Origin: Marinobacter bohaiensis
Lineage (GTDB): Bacteria > Pseudomonadota > Gammaproteobacteria > Pseudomonadales > Oleiphilaceae
Direction of reading: 5' to 3'
Assembly (NCBI RefSeq): GCF_003258515.1
Contig: NZ_QGEH01000001.1
Span: 868,001 to 932,000 of the forward strand
DNA: 64,000 nucleotides
This document shows, piece by piece, positions 27,986 to 36,939 of the stretch; the first letter of the stretch is position 1, and every line of letters begins with the position of its first letter. A program made the translations under genes and the position numbers. The notes under the pieces were generated by a model. The model saw only the letters and a program-made list of their open reading frames with translations. It did no database searches and was not told the DNA's origin.

Positions 27986-28924
27986 TCAGGCGCTCGACGG
28001 AGACGGCGGACTGAGCTGGGAGCGCAGGGCTTCGGCTTCCACGAAGATCCGCTTTGCCTGCGGGTACTCGGCCTTGATGCGGCCGTCCAGGTCGGCGATG
28101 ACCCGCTCCAGGTCCGCCACGCTCTGCTGGGGGCGGAACTTCACGCTCAGGTTTACGAGGATAAAGTCCGGGCCCATGTGCATGGTCAGGCACTCGTTCA
28201 CGTCGTCGATCTGCGGTGTTTCGACGGCGATCTTGCGAATGCCGGCGATCACCGACTTGTTGGCGGCCTCGCCGATCAGCAGGCCCTTGGTCTCGTAAGC
28301 CAGCCAGATGGCGGTGCCGCCCAGGATCAGGCCGATGATCACCGAGGCCACACCGTCCAGCCAGTACAGCCCGAAGGTGTCGGCCAGGAAAATACCGGCG
28401 ATGGCCACCAGCAGGCCGATGATAGCGGCGGAATCCTCGAACAGCACCACGAACATGGTCGGGTCCTTCCCTCGCTGAACGGCTTCCACGTAGCCCCACT
28501 TGCCTTTCGAGCGGGAAAACTCGGTGAACGCGAAGTACCAGGCGGCGCCTTCGAACAGGATGCCCAGCCCCAGCACGATGTAGTTGATCATGGGGTTTTC
28601 GATGGGCGACGGGTTGAGGATGTGGTGCACGCCCTCGTAGATGGACACGCCGGAGCCCACGGCGAAAATCAGGATCGCCACCACGAAGCTCCAGAAATAC
28701 ACTTCCTTGCCGTGCCCGAAAGGGAAACGCTTGTCCGCCGGCCGTGCCGATCGCTTGAGGCCGTAGAGCAGCAACACCTGGTTGCCGGTGTCCACCAGTG
28801 AGTGCACGCCCTCGGAAAACATCGCCGAGCTGCCGGTGACCACGGCGGCCACGAACTTGGTGCAGGCGATCAGGAAATTGCCCGCCAGGGCGGCGAAAAT
28901 CACTTTTTTGCTGGATCCGGCCAT
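27986..28924 (-). CDS. cation diffusion facilitator family transporter
   Basis: A 312-residue CDF antiporter that exports divalent metals (Zn, Co, Fe or Mn) with proton exchange. It starts directly at the first helix (about residue 8 on), has the motif SEGVHSLVDTGNQVLLLYG of helix 2, and a second half with SAAIIGLLVAIAGIFLADTFG. Here HSLVD replaces the common HSLSD, with Asp retained. The C-terminal cytoplasmic domain (about 205-300) has VNECLTMHMGPDFILVNLSVKF. The family subtype and metal cannot be fixed. It shares a transcription unit with the His-rich DUF2946 protein. Confidence 0.9.
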   Translation of the reverse strand: MAGSSKKVIFAALAGNFLIACTKFVAAVVTGSSAMFSEGVHSLVDTGNQVLLLYGLKRSARPADKRFPFGHGKEVYFWSFVVAILIFAVGSGVSIYEGVHHILNPSPIENPMINYIVLGLGILFEGAAWYFAFTEFSRSKGKWGYVEAVQRGKDPTMFVVLFEDSAAIIGLLVAIAGIFLADTFGLYWLDGVASVIIGLILGGTAIWLAYETKGLLIGEAANKSVIAGIRKIAVETPQIDDVNECLTMHMGPDFILVNLSVKFRPQQSVADLERVIADLDGRIKAEYPQAKRIFVEAEALRSQLSPPSPSSA

Positions 28925-28993
28925 GGATGCCTCGGTCGTCCTTCATCGTCGATAAGTAGCGGCCAAGAATATCACAGGCGTGAAGACGCCCGG

Positions 28994-30754
28994 CTACGCG
29001 TTTTCCGGCGTCTTGAACTGCAGTTCCGCCAGCCGCGCGTACAGCGGGTCACTGTGGATGAGCTCCTGATGAGTACCGATGCCGTGCAGCTCCCCCTGAT
29101 CCAGCACTGCGATCCGGTCGGCGTGCTTGACCGTGGCCAGCCGGTGGGCGATCACCAGGGTGGTGCGATCGGCCATTAGCTCCGGCAGCGCCTGCTGGAT
29201 CAGGTGCTCGCTCTGGGCATCAAGGGCGCTGGTGGCTTCGTCCAGCAGCAGGATGGGCGCGTCCATGATCAAGGCCCGGGCGATGGCGATGCGCTGCTTC
29301 TGGCCGCCGGATAACCCCAGCCCGGCGTCCCCCAGGCGGGTGTCGTAGCCCTGGGGTAGTCCGCGGATGAACTCGTCGGCGTGGGCGACGCGGGCGGCGG
29401 CTTCCACCTCGGTGTCGCTGGCGTCCGGGCGGCCGTAGCGGATGTTGTCCGCCACCGATCCATAGAACAGCGCCGGATTCTGGGAGACCAGCGCGAAGCA
29501 GCGACGCAGCTCGGCCGGGTCCAGATCGCGGATGTCGACGCCGTCCACGCGAATGCAGCCGGCGACCGGATCGAAGAAGCGCAGCAGCAGGTCGAACAGG
29601 GTCGACTTGCCTGCGCCCGACGGCCCCACCAAAGCCAGCGTCTGCCCCGCCGGAATCGCCAGATCCATGCCCCGGATGACCTCGACATCCGGCCGTCCCG
29701 GGTAGGCGAATCGCACCTGCTCCAGATCGATGCGCCCTTGCACCGGGCGTGGCAGGGGTTCCGGCTGCAGCGGCGGCGGGGTGATCTCGCTTTCCGTCTG
29801 CAGCAGCTCGACGATCCGCGCCGCGGCCCCGGCGGCCCGCTGCAGCTCGCCGATCACCTCGCTGAGCGAGCCGACCGATCCACCCACGATCATGCTGTAG
29901 AACACAAAGGCAGCCAGCTCGCCGCCGGAGATTTCGCCGGCGATCACGTCCTGGCCGCCGACCCAGATCATGATGCCCACGGCACCCAGGATCAGCAGGA
30001 TCACCACCGCGATCAGCCAGGCGCGTTGGCGGATGCGTTGACGGGCGACGTCGAAGGCCTGTTCCACCACCTCGCCGAAGCGGGCCTGGTCCTGGGGCTG
30101 ATGGTTGTAGGCCTGGACGATCTTGATCTGGCCCAGGATCTCGCCCACGTAGCTGCCCACGTCCGCCACCCGGTCCTGGCTCTGGCGCGACAGGCGCCGC
30201 ACCCGCCGCCCGAAAATCAGGATCGGCGCGACCACTAACGGCACCGCCAGCATGACGATGCTGGTCAGCTTGGCGTTGGTGACGAACAGCAGGATGATGC
30301 CGCCAATCAGCATGAACAGGTTGCGCAGGGCCACCGAGATGGTGGAGCCGATCACCGATTGCAGCACAGTGGTATCGGTGGTCAGGCGCGACTGGATTTC
30401 CAGGCCGCGGTTGGTTTCGAAGAAGCCGGGGTGCAGGTCGATCAGGTGGTTGAACACCTGCTTGCGGATGTCCGCCACCACCCGCTCACCGATCCAGGAC
30501 ACCAGGTAGAAACGCGCGAAGGTGCCCACCGCCAGGCAGCCGATGAGCACGAAGAACAATAGCACCGTCTGGTTGAGCAGTTCCGGCGAGCCGGTGACGA
30601 AACCCTGGTCCACCAGCAGCCGGATGCCCTGGCCCAGGGACAGGGTGATGCCGGCGGTGAACACCAGGGCAGTAAAGGCACCGATCAGCGCCTTGCGGTA
30701 GGGGGCGACAAAGTCGATGGCCAGTTGCAGGGCCTTGCGGCGGTCCGAACGCAT
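28994..30754 (-). CDS. ABC exporter, fused transmembrane-ATPase half-transporter
   Basis: A 586-residue MsbA-like half-transporter that acts as a homodimer. Six membrane helices occupy about residues 20-300. The ATPase follows with Walker A GPSGAGKST (about 380), Q loop LVSQNPALFYGSV, signature LSGGQKQRIAIARA, Walker B ILLLDEATSALD and H-loop IAHRLATV. Close relatives are annotated as ABCB-type multidrug or lipid exporters. The substrate is unknown. It is separated by 69-73 bases from neighbours on the same strand, so it may belong to a longer leftward unit. Confidence 0.9.
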   Translation of the reverse strand: MRSDRRKALQLAIDFVAPYRKALIGAFTALVFTAGITLSLGQGIRLLVDQGFVTGSPELLNQTVLLFFVLIGCLAVGTFARFYLVSWIGERVVADIRKQVFNHLIDLHPGFFETNRGLEIQSRLTTDTTVLQSVIGSTISVALRNLFMLIGGIILLFVTNAKLTSIVMLAVPLVVAPILIFGRRVRRLSRQSQDRVADVGSYVGEILGQIKIVQAYNHQPQDQARFGEVVEQAFDVARQRIRQRAWLIAVVILLILGAVGIMIWVGGQDVIAGEISGGELAAFVFYSMIVGGSVGSLSEVIGELQRAAGAAARIVELLQTESEITPPPLQPEPLPRPVQGRIDLEQVRFAYPGRPDVEVIRGMDLAIPAGQTLALVGPSGAGKSTLFDLLLRFFDPVAGCIRVDGVDIRDLDPAELRRCFALVSQNPALFYGSVADNIRYGRPDASDTEVEAAARVAHADEFIRGLPQGYDTRLGDAGLGLSGGQKQRIAIARALIMDAPILLLDEATSALDAQSEHLIQQALPELMADRTTLVIAHRLATVKHADRIAVLDQGELHGIGTHQELIHSDPLYARLAELQFKTPENA

Positions 30755-30827
30755 GGTGGGCTCGCAGTCAGGAGAATGGAACGAGTATAGGGTACGTGCG
30801 CCGGACGGTAACGGGCCAACCTCAGGG

Positions 30828-32357
30828 TCAGCCCGTTGTCTTCGATTGTTTGGGGGAACGGAACACCAGCAGCAGCGGAATCGACGCCAGCGTCACCCAT
30901 GCCATCAGGCGAAAGTCGTTGAGATAGCTGATGGCGCCGGCCTGGGCGGTGACCATGTCATTGAGCAGACTCAGCCCGGTTGTGCTGTCCCGGGCGATGC
31001 CCCCGGGCAGCGTCAACGCGTCGAACGCCGGGCGGAACGGGTTGAGGTATTCGCCGAGGGTGGCGTGGTTGATCTGCGTGTTGCGTGCCACCAGGGTCAC
31101 CATCACCGAGATGCCGATGGAGCTGCCGATGTTGCGCATCAGGCTGAACATGGCGGTCGCTTCGGTGCGGTAACGGGGCTGCAGGGTGGCGAAGGTGATG
31201 GTGCTCAGGGGCACGAACACCAGGCCCAGCCCCATGCCCTGGACAATGCCGGTCACCACCAGGCGCAGCACGGATACCTCGGTGTTGAAGTTGGCCATCT
31301 CGAACAGGCTCGCCGTGATCAGGATCAGCCCGGTCAGGATCAGCAGGCGGATGTCCACCCGGTTCACCAGACGGCCCACCAGCATCATCGAGAACATGCT
31401 GCCCAGCCCACGTGGCGCCAGCACCAGGCCGGTCATGATCACCGGATAGTTCATCAGGTTCTGCAGGAACGGAGGCAGCAATGACAGCGTCGCCAGCAGG
31501 ATGATGCCGACAATGAAGATGAACACCAGCCCCGTGGCCAGGTTGCGGTCCCGGAACAGGCCCGGTTCCACGAACGGCTCGCGGTGGGTGAACATGTGCA
31601 CCAGGAACATCAGGAAGGCGCAGGCGGCCACGGCGGTCTCGATCTGGATCTCCAGGGACGAGAACCAGTCCTCGCTCTGGCCCCGGTCCAGCAGCAGCTG
31701 CAGCGCGCCGATGGCGATCCCCAGCAGGGCAAAGCCGAACAGGTCGAAGCGGCGCTTCATGCGCTCGGTTTCCGGCACGAACGCGAGGATGCCCAGCAGC
31801 GACAGGATGCCGAAGGGCAGGTTGATGAAGAACACCCAGCGCCAGTTCAGATACTCGGTGAGGTAGCCACCCAGGGTCGGCCCCAGGATCGGTCCGACCA
31901 TCACGCCCATGCCCCACATGGCCATGGCGGAACCGTGCTTTTCCTTGGGGTAGGTGTCCAGCAATACCGCCTGGGACAGCGGCACCAGGCCGGCGCCGAA
32001 GATGCCCTGGAGCAGGCGGAACAGCACGATCTCCTCCAGGTTGGCGGCGATCCCGCACAGCACCGAGGCGAGGGTAAAGCCGATCACCGACACGATAAAC
32101 AGGCGCCGCCGGCCCAGTCGTCCCGACAGGAAACCGGTCAGTGGCGTGGCGATGGCGGCGGCCACGATGTAGGACGTCAGCACCCAGGAAATCTGTTCCT
32201 CGGTGGCCGACATGCTGCCTTTCATGTTGGGCAGGGCCACGTTGGCGATGGTGGTGTCCAGCGCCTGCATGATCGTCGCCAACATGATGGAGATGGTAAT
32301 CCAGCCCCGTTTCAGGCCGCCCTCGTCGGCGGCCGGGGTCGCCGTGGCGGTGGTCAT
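30828..32357 (-). CDS. emrB: drug efflux MFS permease, EmrB/QacA (DHA2) family
   Basis: A 509-residue 14-helix transporter. Motifs include ALDTTIANVALPNMKGSM in helix 1, VLTSYIVAAAIATPLTGFLSGRLGRRRLF (motif A, 53-81 region), the motif C stretch GVMVGPILGPTLGGYL and LPFG. It expels hydrophobic drugs using the proton gradient and works with the periplasmic adaptor encoded just upstream, whose stop overlaps its start (ATGA). An outer-membrane factor is not encoded here, so a shared TolC-like channel is likely. Confidence 0.93.
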   Translation of the reverse strand: MTTATATPAADEGGLKRGWITISIMLATIMQALDTTIANVALPNMKGSMSATEEQISWVLTSYIVAAAIATPLTGFLSGRLGRRRLFIVSVIGFTLASVLCGIAANLEEIVLFRLLQGIFGAGLVPLSQAVLLDTYPKEKHGSAMAMWGMGVMVGPILGPTLGGYLTEYLNWRWVFFINLPFGILSLLGILAFVPETERMKRRFDLFGFALLGIAIGALQLLLDRGQSEDWFSSLEIQIETAVAACAFLMFLVHMFTHREPFVEPGLFRDRNLATGLVFIFIVGIILLATLSLLPPFLQNLMNYPVIMTGLVLAPRGLGSMFSMMLVGRLVNRVDIRLLILTGLILITASLFEMANFNTEVSVLRLVVTGIVQGMGLGLVFVPLSTITFATLQPRYRTEATAMFSLMRNIGSSIGISVMVTLVARNTQINHATLGEYLNPFRPAFDALTLPGGIARDSTTGLSLLNDMVTAQAGAISYLNDFRLMAWVTLASIPLLLVFRSPKQSKTTG

Positions 32358-33472
32358 TCAGTCGGGCTCTCGGCCGCGTTGGCTTCACCGACCAGGCCCC
32401 GCAGCCAGCCGACCAGCGGCAGGTCGGAGGTGGGGTAGCCCGTGTCGATGTCGACAACGGTACTCATGCCCGCGCGCAGGCCGTCGTCCGGTCCGGCGTC
32501 GTCAAAACGGATGCGCACCGGGATACGCTGGACCACCTTGACCCAGTTGCCGGTGGCGTTCTGGGCCGGCAGCACCGAGAACTCGGCGCCGGTGGCCTGG
32601 GCGATGCTGGCCACGTGGCCGTGGAATTCCCGGTCGGGGTAGGTGTCCACTTCGATGTTGACCGACTGCCCCGGGTGCACGCGGGTGAGGGCGGTTTCCT
32701 TGAAGTTGGCGTCGATCCACAGATCGCCGTTGCCCACCAGGCTCATCAGTGGCGAGCTGACGGTGGCGTAGGCACCGGGGTCCGGTGTGTTGGCGGCGAT
32801 GCCGTCGAACGGGGCGGTGATGCGGGTGTGGGCCAGGTCCAGTCGGGCCTGCTCCAGGCTGGCGGCGGCGGCCTGATAGTCCGGGTATTGCTCCACCGGC
32901 AGGTTCAGGTCGCCACCCAGGCTGGCGGCGATGCGTTTCAGCTCGCGTTTGTTGGCATCGCGCTGGCGCACGGCGGAGGTGTAATCGTGCTGGTACTGGG
33001 ACAGCTCCGATTGCGACGCCAGATTGCGTTTGGCCAGGGCCTGCTGGCGCGCCAGTTCGCGCTTGGCGAAGTCGACGTCTTCTTCGGTTTTGGCGAGCTG
33101 CTCCTGGGCGGTGGCGTAGCTGGCCTTGAGACTGTTGATGGCATTGGCGGCCTGCCTGAGTTGCGCTTCGGCGCGGGCGACTTCGATCCGGTACGGCGCC
33201 GGATCGATCTGCAGCATCAGATCGCCCTGGCTGACCGCTTCGTTGTCGTCGACCAGCACGCGGGTGATCGGGCCGCTCACCTGGGGTGCGATGTTCACCA
33301 GCGGTGAGCCGATGTAGGCGTTTTCGGTGGATACGTAGCGTCCACCAAAGAGGCTGATCAGCCCGCCGACGACAACGGCGGTCAGCGGAATGCCGATCAG
33401 CAGGACACGCCGGATTTTCGATGTCCGGGCCGGCTGTGGCGCGGGCTCGGACGCCTGGTCGGTATTGCTCAT
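32354..33472 (-). CDS. emrA: periplasmic adaptor of an EmrAB efflux pump (HlyD family)
   Basis: A 372-residue membrane-fusion protein: a single N-terminal helix at about 25-45 (VLLIGIPLTAVVVGGLISLFGG), a lipoyl half-motif VNIAPQVSGPITRVLVDDNEAVSQGD, a coiled-coil hairpin (about 100-190) and a beta-barrel domain. It links the EmrB pump to an outer-membrane channel. The ATG at 33472 follows GTGGAG; a GTG five codons earlier (33487) is also open but less likely. It is coupled to emrB by a four-base overlap. Confidence 0.9.
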   Translation of the reverse strand: MSNTDQASEPAPQPARTSKIRRVLLIGIPLTAVVVGGLISLFGGRYVSTENAYIGSPLVNIAPQVSGPITRVLVDDNEAVSQGDLMLQIDPAPYRIEVARAEAQLRQAANAINSLKASYATAQEQLAKTEEDVDFAKRELARQQALAKRNLASQSELSQYQHDYTSAVRQRDANKRELKRIAASLGGDLNLPVEQYPDYQAAAASLEQARLDLAHTRITAPFDGIAANTPDPGAYATVSSPLMSLVGNGDLWIDANFKETALTRVHPGQSVNIEVDTYPDREFHGHVASIAQATGAEFSVLPAQNATGNWVKVVQRIPVRIRFDDAGPDDGLRAGMSTVVDIDTGYPTSDLPLVGWLRGLVGEANAAESPTE

Positions 33473-33979
33473 GGGTGTTGTCTCCACTGTCTTTATGTCG
33501 GGCAGCTGTATGCCGGGCAGGCGGTGCGATGGATGCGTCCTGCTGTCGTCTGTTGCGTCCGCAAAGGGCCTATGGCGGCGGCCGGTTGCGCTGGAATCGC
33601 AGGAAGGGTCCCATGTCTTCTTGGGGGTGTTGGCGGAACTCCTTCGGGATCGAAACTATATAGGTTGCTAACTATGTAGAACGAGACATCCCGTGGGAAT
33701 AGCGGAATTCCCGACGGCATTGCCTGATGAATTGGGCTCTATTGACCCAAAGCCATCGCCGGGGGCTGTCGAGGTTAAGACATGGACCCGGGTGGCCAGC
33801 TAGAGCATGATACGCAGCTGTTCCGGAATTAGTTGGAAGTCGACCGGTTTGAGTTGAGATGGATCAAGATCGACGTCTCAAGGGTTGTCCTGGCGGTCGA
33901 CGATTAGGCTGGAGAGCGTCAGCGACTGGGCGTATCGTCGAGGTTAGGGACGGTTCTGTCCGATAAGGGAAACAAAATC
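33473..33979. other. 507-base intergenic region with no intact gene
   Basis: This lies between divergent emrA and the DJ-1 gene. It is AT-richer than its surroundings, especially at 33640-33900. It holds an imperfect dyad at 33660-33675 (listed separately) and a possible short coding relic on the minus strand at 33800-33877. No complete reading frame with coding character was seen, and the promoters of both flanking genes must lie here. Confidence 0.6.
33660..33675. promoter_or_regulatory. MarR-like dyad upstream of emrA
   Basis: ATAGGTTGCTAACTAT has arms ATAGgTT and AACTAT around GCT, in the AT-rich style of MarR/EmrR operators. It is about 190 bases before emrA. No MarR-type regulator gene is adjacent, so the assignment rests only on shape and position. 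Confidence 0.3.
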
Positions 33980-34585
33980 ATGACAACGGTTGTCGGGATT
34001 TACCTGTTTGATGATGTGGAGCTGCTGGACTTTGCCGGGCCCTACGAAGTGTTCACCACCGCGTCGCGGGTCTATCGACGTGAGCATCCGGTGGGGCCGG
34101 AGCCTTTCTCGGTGATGACCGTGTCCCAGCACGATGAGCCGGTCCGTGTCCGGGCGGGGCTCAAGGTCAACGCGGATTGCACCATCGCCGATCACCCGGA
34201 CATCGATCTGCTGCTGGTGCCGGGCGGCGTGGTGACCGAGGAGTTGGAGAAGGCCTCGGTGATCCGCTGGATCGAGGCAACCGCCGACCAGGCCAACCTG
34301 ACGGCGTCGGTCTGCACCGGCGCTTTCCTGCTGGCGGCCGCCGGGTTGCTCAATGGCCGCACCGCCACCACCCACTGGGAGGATATGGACGACCTGCGCC
34401 ACCAGTTCCCGGCCATCAAGGTGCTGCCGGGCCGGCGCTGGATCGACCAGGGCGACGTCATCTCTTCGGGCGGCATCTCCGCCGGCATCGATATGAGCCT
34501 GCACATCGTCGAGCGCATCGCCGGACGCGAGCTGGCGCTGAAAACCGCTCGGCAGATGGAATTCAACTGGACGGAAAATGGCTGA
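33980..34585 (+). CDS. DJ-1/PfpI family protein
   Basis: A 201-residue protein of the class I glutamine amidotransferase-like fold. The nucleophile elbow Cys is in SVCTGAFLLAAAGLLNG (about residue 112), and the acid of the nucleophile site is in FDDVELLDFAGPYEVF near the N-terminus. THWEDMDDL follows, as in isocyanide-hydratase-like members. The activity could be hydratase, glyoxalase-like or regulatory; the sequence does not decide. It overlaps the monooxygenase gene downstream by eight bases, so they are co-expressed. Confidence 0.87.
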   Translation: MTTVVGIYLFDDVELLDFAGPYEVFTTASRVYRREHPVGPEPFSVMTVSQHDEPVRVRAGLKVNADCTIADHPDIDLLLVPGGVVTEELEKASVIRWIEATADQANLTASVCTGAFLLAAAGLLNGRTATTHWEDMDDLRHQFPAIKVLPGRRWIDQGDVISSGGISAGIDMSLHIVERIAGRELALKTARQMEFNWTENG

Positions 34586-34949
34586 CAACCCCCCGATCGC
34601 AACCACGCCGGAGCCGCCTTACTATGCGGTGATATTCACCTCGCTGCGCACCGCTGGCGACGAAGGCTACGGTGAGATGGCCCAGGCCATGGTGGCGCTG
34701 GCGTCGCAGCAGCCGGGTTTTCTCGGTGTCGAGTCCGCCCGGGAGGATGTGGGCATCACCGTGTCCTACTGGTCCGACCTGGACTCGATCCGCGACTGGA
34801 AGCGCCAGGCTGACCATCGCCTGGCCCAGCGGCTGGGGCGTGAGCGCTGGTACCAGGAATACACCGTGCGCATCGCCCGGGTGGAACGGGCCTACGCATT
34901 CGCGATGGATACGGAGGTGCCGGATGGCGTTCTGGCTGGTCAAGAGTGA
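34578..34949 (+). CDS. antibiotic biosynthesis monooxygenase (ABM) domain protein
   Basis: A 123-residue ferredoxin-like alpha+beta barrel protein. Its core is YYAVIFTSLRTAGDEGYGEMAQAMVALASQQPGFLGVESARED followed by GITVSYWSDLDSIRDWKRQADH, the ABM pattern. Despite the family name most members are small heme-degrading, quinol or unknown-function enzymes. It overlaps the DJ-1 gene (8 bases) and the EVE gene (26 bases), a tight three-gene unit. Confidence 0.85.
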   Translation: MADNPPIATTPEPPYYAVIFTSLRTAGDEGYGEMAQAMVALASQQPGFLGVESAREDVGITVSYWSDLDSIRDWKRQADHRLAQRLGRERWYQEYTVRIARVERAYAFAMDTEVPDGVLAGQE

Positions 34950-35382
34950 ACCGGACGAGTGCGGCATCGATGACTTTGCCGCCGATCCCGAAAAACGGAT
35001 TCCCTGGGATGGCGTGCGCAACTACCAGGCGCGTAACTTCCTGGCGTCGATGGCGCCCGGCGATCGCGTACTGCTCTATCACTCCAGTTGCAAACTGATC
35101 GGCGTGGCGGGCGTCGTCCGCGTGGTGAGTGAGCCCTATCCCGACCGGCTCCAGTTCGATCCGGAATCGGATTACTACGACCCCAAAAGCCCGCAGGACA
35201 AGCCGCGCTGGCAGGCGGTGGACATGGTCTTCGAGCAACGCTTCCAACACGTGATTCCGCTCAAGGCGTTGAAGGAGGCGTCGGAACTGTCGGAGATGCC
35301 GCTGGTGCAGCGCGGAGCGCGGTTGTCGGTGATGCCCGTGACCGAGGCCCAGTGGCGCCACATCCTGTCAATGGCCGACTGA
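34924..35382 (+). CDS. EVE domain protein (PUA-like fold)
   Basis: A 152-residue EVE protein. It opens with FWLVKSEPDECGIDDF and contains WDGVRNYQARNFL and GDRVLLYHSSC, the defining stretches; the aromatic pocket of this fold binds modified bases in RNA or DNA. Its start at 34924 follows GGAGG and lies inside the previous gene by 26 bases. EVE proteins are sometimes linked to restriction systems, but no such genes are near, so a housekeeping RNA role is more likely here. Confidence 0.92.
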   Translation: MAFWLVKSEPDECGIDDFAADPEKRIPWDGVRNYQARNFLASMAPGDRVLLYHSSCKLIGVAGVVRVVSEPYPDRLQFDPESDYYDPKSPQDKPRWQAVDMVFEQRFQHVIPLKALKEASELSEMPLVQRGARLSVMPVTEAQWRHILSMAD

Positions 35383-35541
35383 CCGGGTTTAACCGGCGGG
35401 TGCCCTTTCAGCGATCCGGCATTCGGTGAATCCGATTGACGTCGGCCTTCGTAGAGGTTTGCTGGAGCGTGGCCGGTTCCCGCTGCGCGCTTCCGCAGAC
35501 AAATGCACACGGCATGGACGCGTTGTTGGAGTCCTGACTCT

Positions 35542-36171
35542 ATGAGTTCGTCGGAGAACAAGCCGATCCAGTCCCGCAAACCTTCCCAGGAACGCAGCCG
35601 GCAGCGGGTCGCGCAGATGATGGCCGCGGCCGAGGCGCTGTTGCTTGAGAATGGCCCGGAGCAACTGTCTATCCCTGAGGTGGCCAAGGCATCCGGATTG
35701 AGCCGCTCGTCGGTCTATCAGTTCTTCCCCAGCAAGTACGCCCTGCTGCTGGCCCTGACCGCCCGGCACCTGGACACGGTTGCCCAGCAGTTGGCCCGGC
35801 TGCTGGATCTGGTGGGGGACGTCAGCGTCGACGATATGCTGGGTTCGGCGTTGCGGGTGGTGGCGGACTATTACAACGAGCACCGGGCGGCGCGGATCCT
35901 GATCCTCGGTGGCCCCATGAGCCGTGAAGGTTTCCAGTCCCTCGAATTCAACCACCAGGATATCGGCAAACACCTGCGCTACTGGCTTGAGCGGCACCAG
36001 CCGGACGTGCGCCCGCCCACCGAGCCGGACGTCATGACCCTGGCGGTGGACATCGGTGCGGCCTGTCTGCGCCACGGCTACTTCCGCGAGGATCTGATCA
36101 GCGACGCCATCGTGGAGCAGGCGCGCCGGGCCATGCTGGCCTATTTGCGCTCGGTGGCCGCCGTTCGCTAG
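35542..36171 (+). CDS. TetR/AcrR family transcriptional regulator
   Basis: A 209-residue regulator. The N-terminal helix-turn-helix is at about 20-65: RSRQRVAQMMAAAEALLLENG, then IPEVAKASGLSRSSVYQFFPSK. The C-terminal ligand domain is unlike named TetR subgroups that I recognise. The ATG at 35542 follows GGAG at a slightly long spacing; the frame is open 39 bases further upstream. It does not directly face an efflux gene, and the 159-base gap before it shows no obvious operator. Its target is unknown. Confidence 0.88.
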   Translation: MSSSENKPIQSRKPSQERSRQRVAQMMAAAEALLLENGPEQLSIPEVAKASGLSRSSVYQFFPSKYALLLALTARHLDTVAQQLARLLDLVGDVSVDDMLGSALRVVADYYNEHRAARILILGGPMSREGFQSLEFNHQDIGKHLRYWLERHQPDVRPPTEPDVMTLAVDIGAACLRHGYFREDLISDAIVEQARRAMLAYLRSVAAVR

Positions 36172-36195
36172 CCGGTTGCCCGGTCCCGAATGCCC

Positions 36196-36939
36196 TTACA
36201 GCCACCCCGGCGATACCGCCCGCAGCCAATCCACCAGCCACGGCAGGAACACCGACGTGGCGAACGCCGACAGCGCCATGGCCAGCCCGGAGAAGGCACC
36301 CATCATGGGGCTGATCTGGAACGCCCGGGCGGTGCCGATGCCGTGGGCCGCCACGCCCATGGCGATACCGCGCACGCTGTCATCGCGAATCCGCAGGGAA
36401 GCGAACAGCCGCGTGCCGATCAGCGCGCCGATGATGCCGGTGACCACCACCAGCACCGCCGTCAGCGAGGGAATGCCACCGATCTCGTCCGAGATACCCA
36501 TCGCCACCGGCGCGGTCACCGACTTGGGCGCCAGTGACAGCTGGGTTTCCGGGGAGGCGCCGAAGGCCCAGGCGATGATGATGGAGCTCGCCGCGCCGAC
36601 GATCACCCCGATCAGCAGCGCCACGATGACCGGCACCAGCACCGCCCGTAGCCGGGAGAACTGCTGGTACAGCGGGATCGCCAGCGCCACGGTGGCCGGT
36701 CCCAACAGGAAGTGGACGAACTGGGCGCCGTCGAAGTAGGTCTGGTAGCTGGTGCCGGTGAGCTTGAGGAACAGGATCAGCGCCAGGATGGCGGTGATCA
36801 CCGGGTTCAGCAGCGGGTTGCTGTTGCAGCGCAGGTAAAGACGGTGCGCGAGAAGATAGGCCACCAGCGTGAGCGTCAGTCCCAGCAGCGGCGAGGCGGA
36901 CAGGTACACCCAGATGCGGGTCAGGTCGGTCTCAGCCAT
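36196..36939 (-). CDS. LrgB/CidB family membrane protein
   Basis: A 247-residue integral membrane protein of the LrgB/YohK family with about seven helices. The signatures SVTAPVAMGISDEIGG and GVAAHGIGTARAFQ are plainly present. With the CidA/LrgA-like protein encoded just before it, it is thought to influence murein hydrolase activity, cell lysis or small-metabolite (pyruvate, glycolate) transport. The genes overlap by eight bases. It converges with the TetR gene. Confidence 0.9.
   Translation of the reverse strand: MAETDLTRIWVYLSASPLLGLTLTLVAYLLAHRLYLRCNSNPLLNPVITAILALILFLKLTGTSYQTYFDGAQFVHFLLGPATVALAIPLYQQFSRLRAVLVPVIVALLIGVIVGAASSIIIAWAFGASPETQLSLAPKSVTAPVAMGISDEIGGIPSLTAVLVVVTGIIGALIGTRLFASLRIRDDSVRGIAMGVAAHGIGTARAFQISPMMGAFSGLAMALSAFATSVFLPWLVDWLRAVSPGWL

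Noticed and set aside
27984-28946. Upstream extension of the DUF2946 frame to 472 codons
   Set aside because: The added part lies out of frame over the CDF gene and has an Arg/Gly/Pro-rich shadow composition; the DUF2946 start at 27983 fits the family.
33493-33720. 75-codon minus-strand frame upstream of emrA
   Set aside because: Pro/Thr/Ala-rich, no ribosome site, no family; more likely leader or intergenic DNA.
34578-35382. EVE domain gene as part of a restriction or defence island
   Set aside because: No methylase, nuclease or other defence gene is adjacent; neighbours are a DJ-1 protein, an ABM protein and a TetR regulator.
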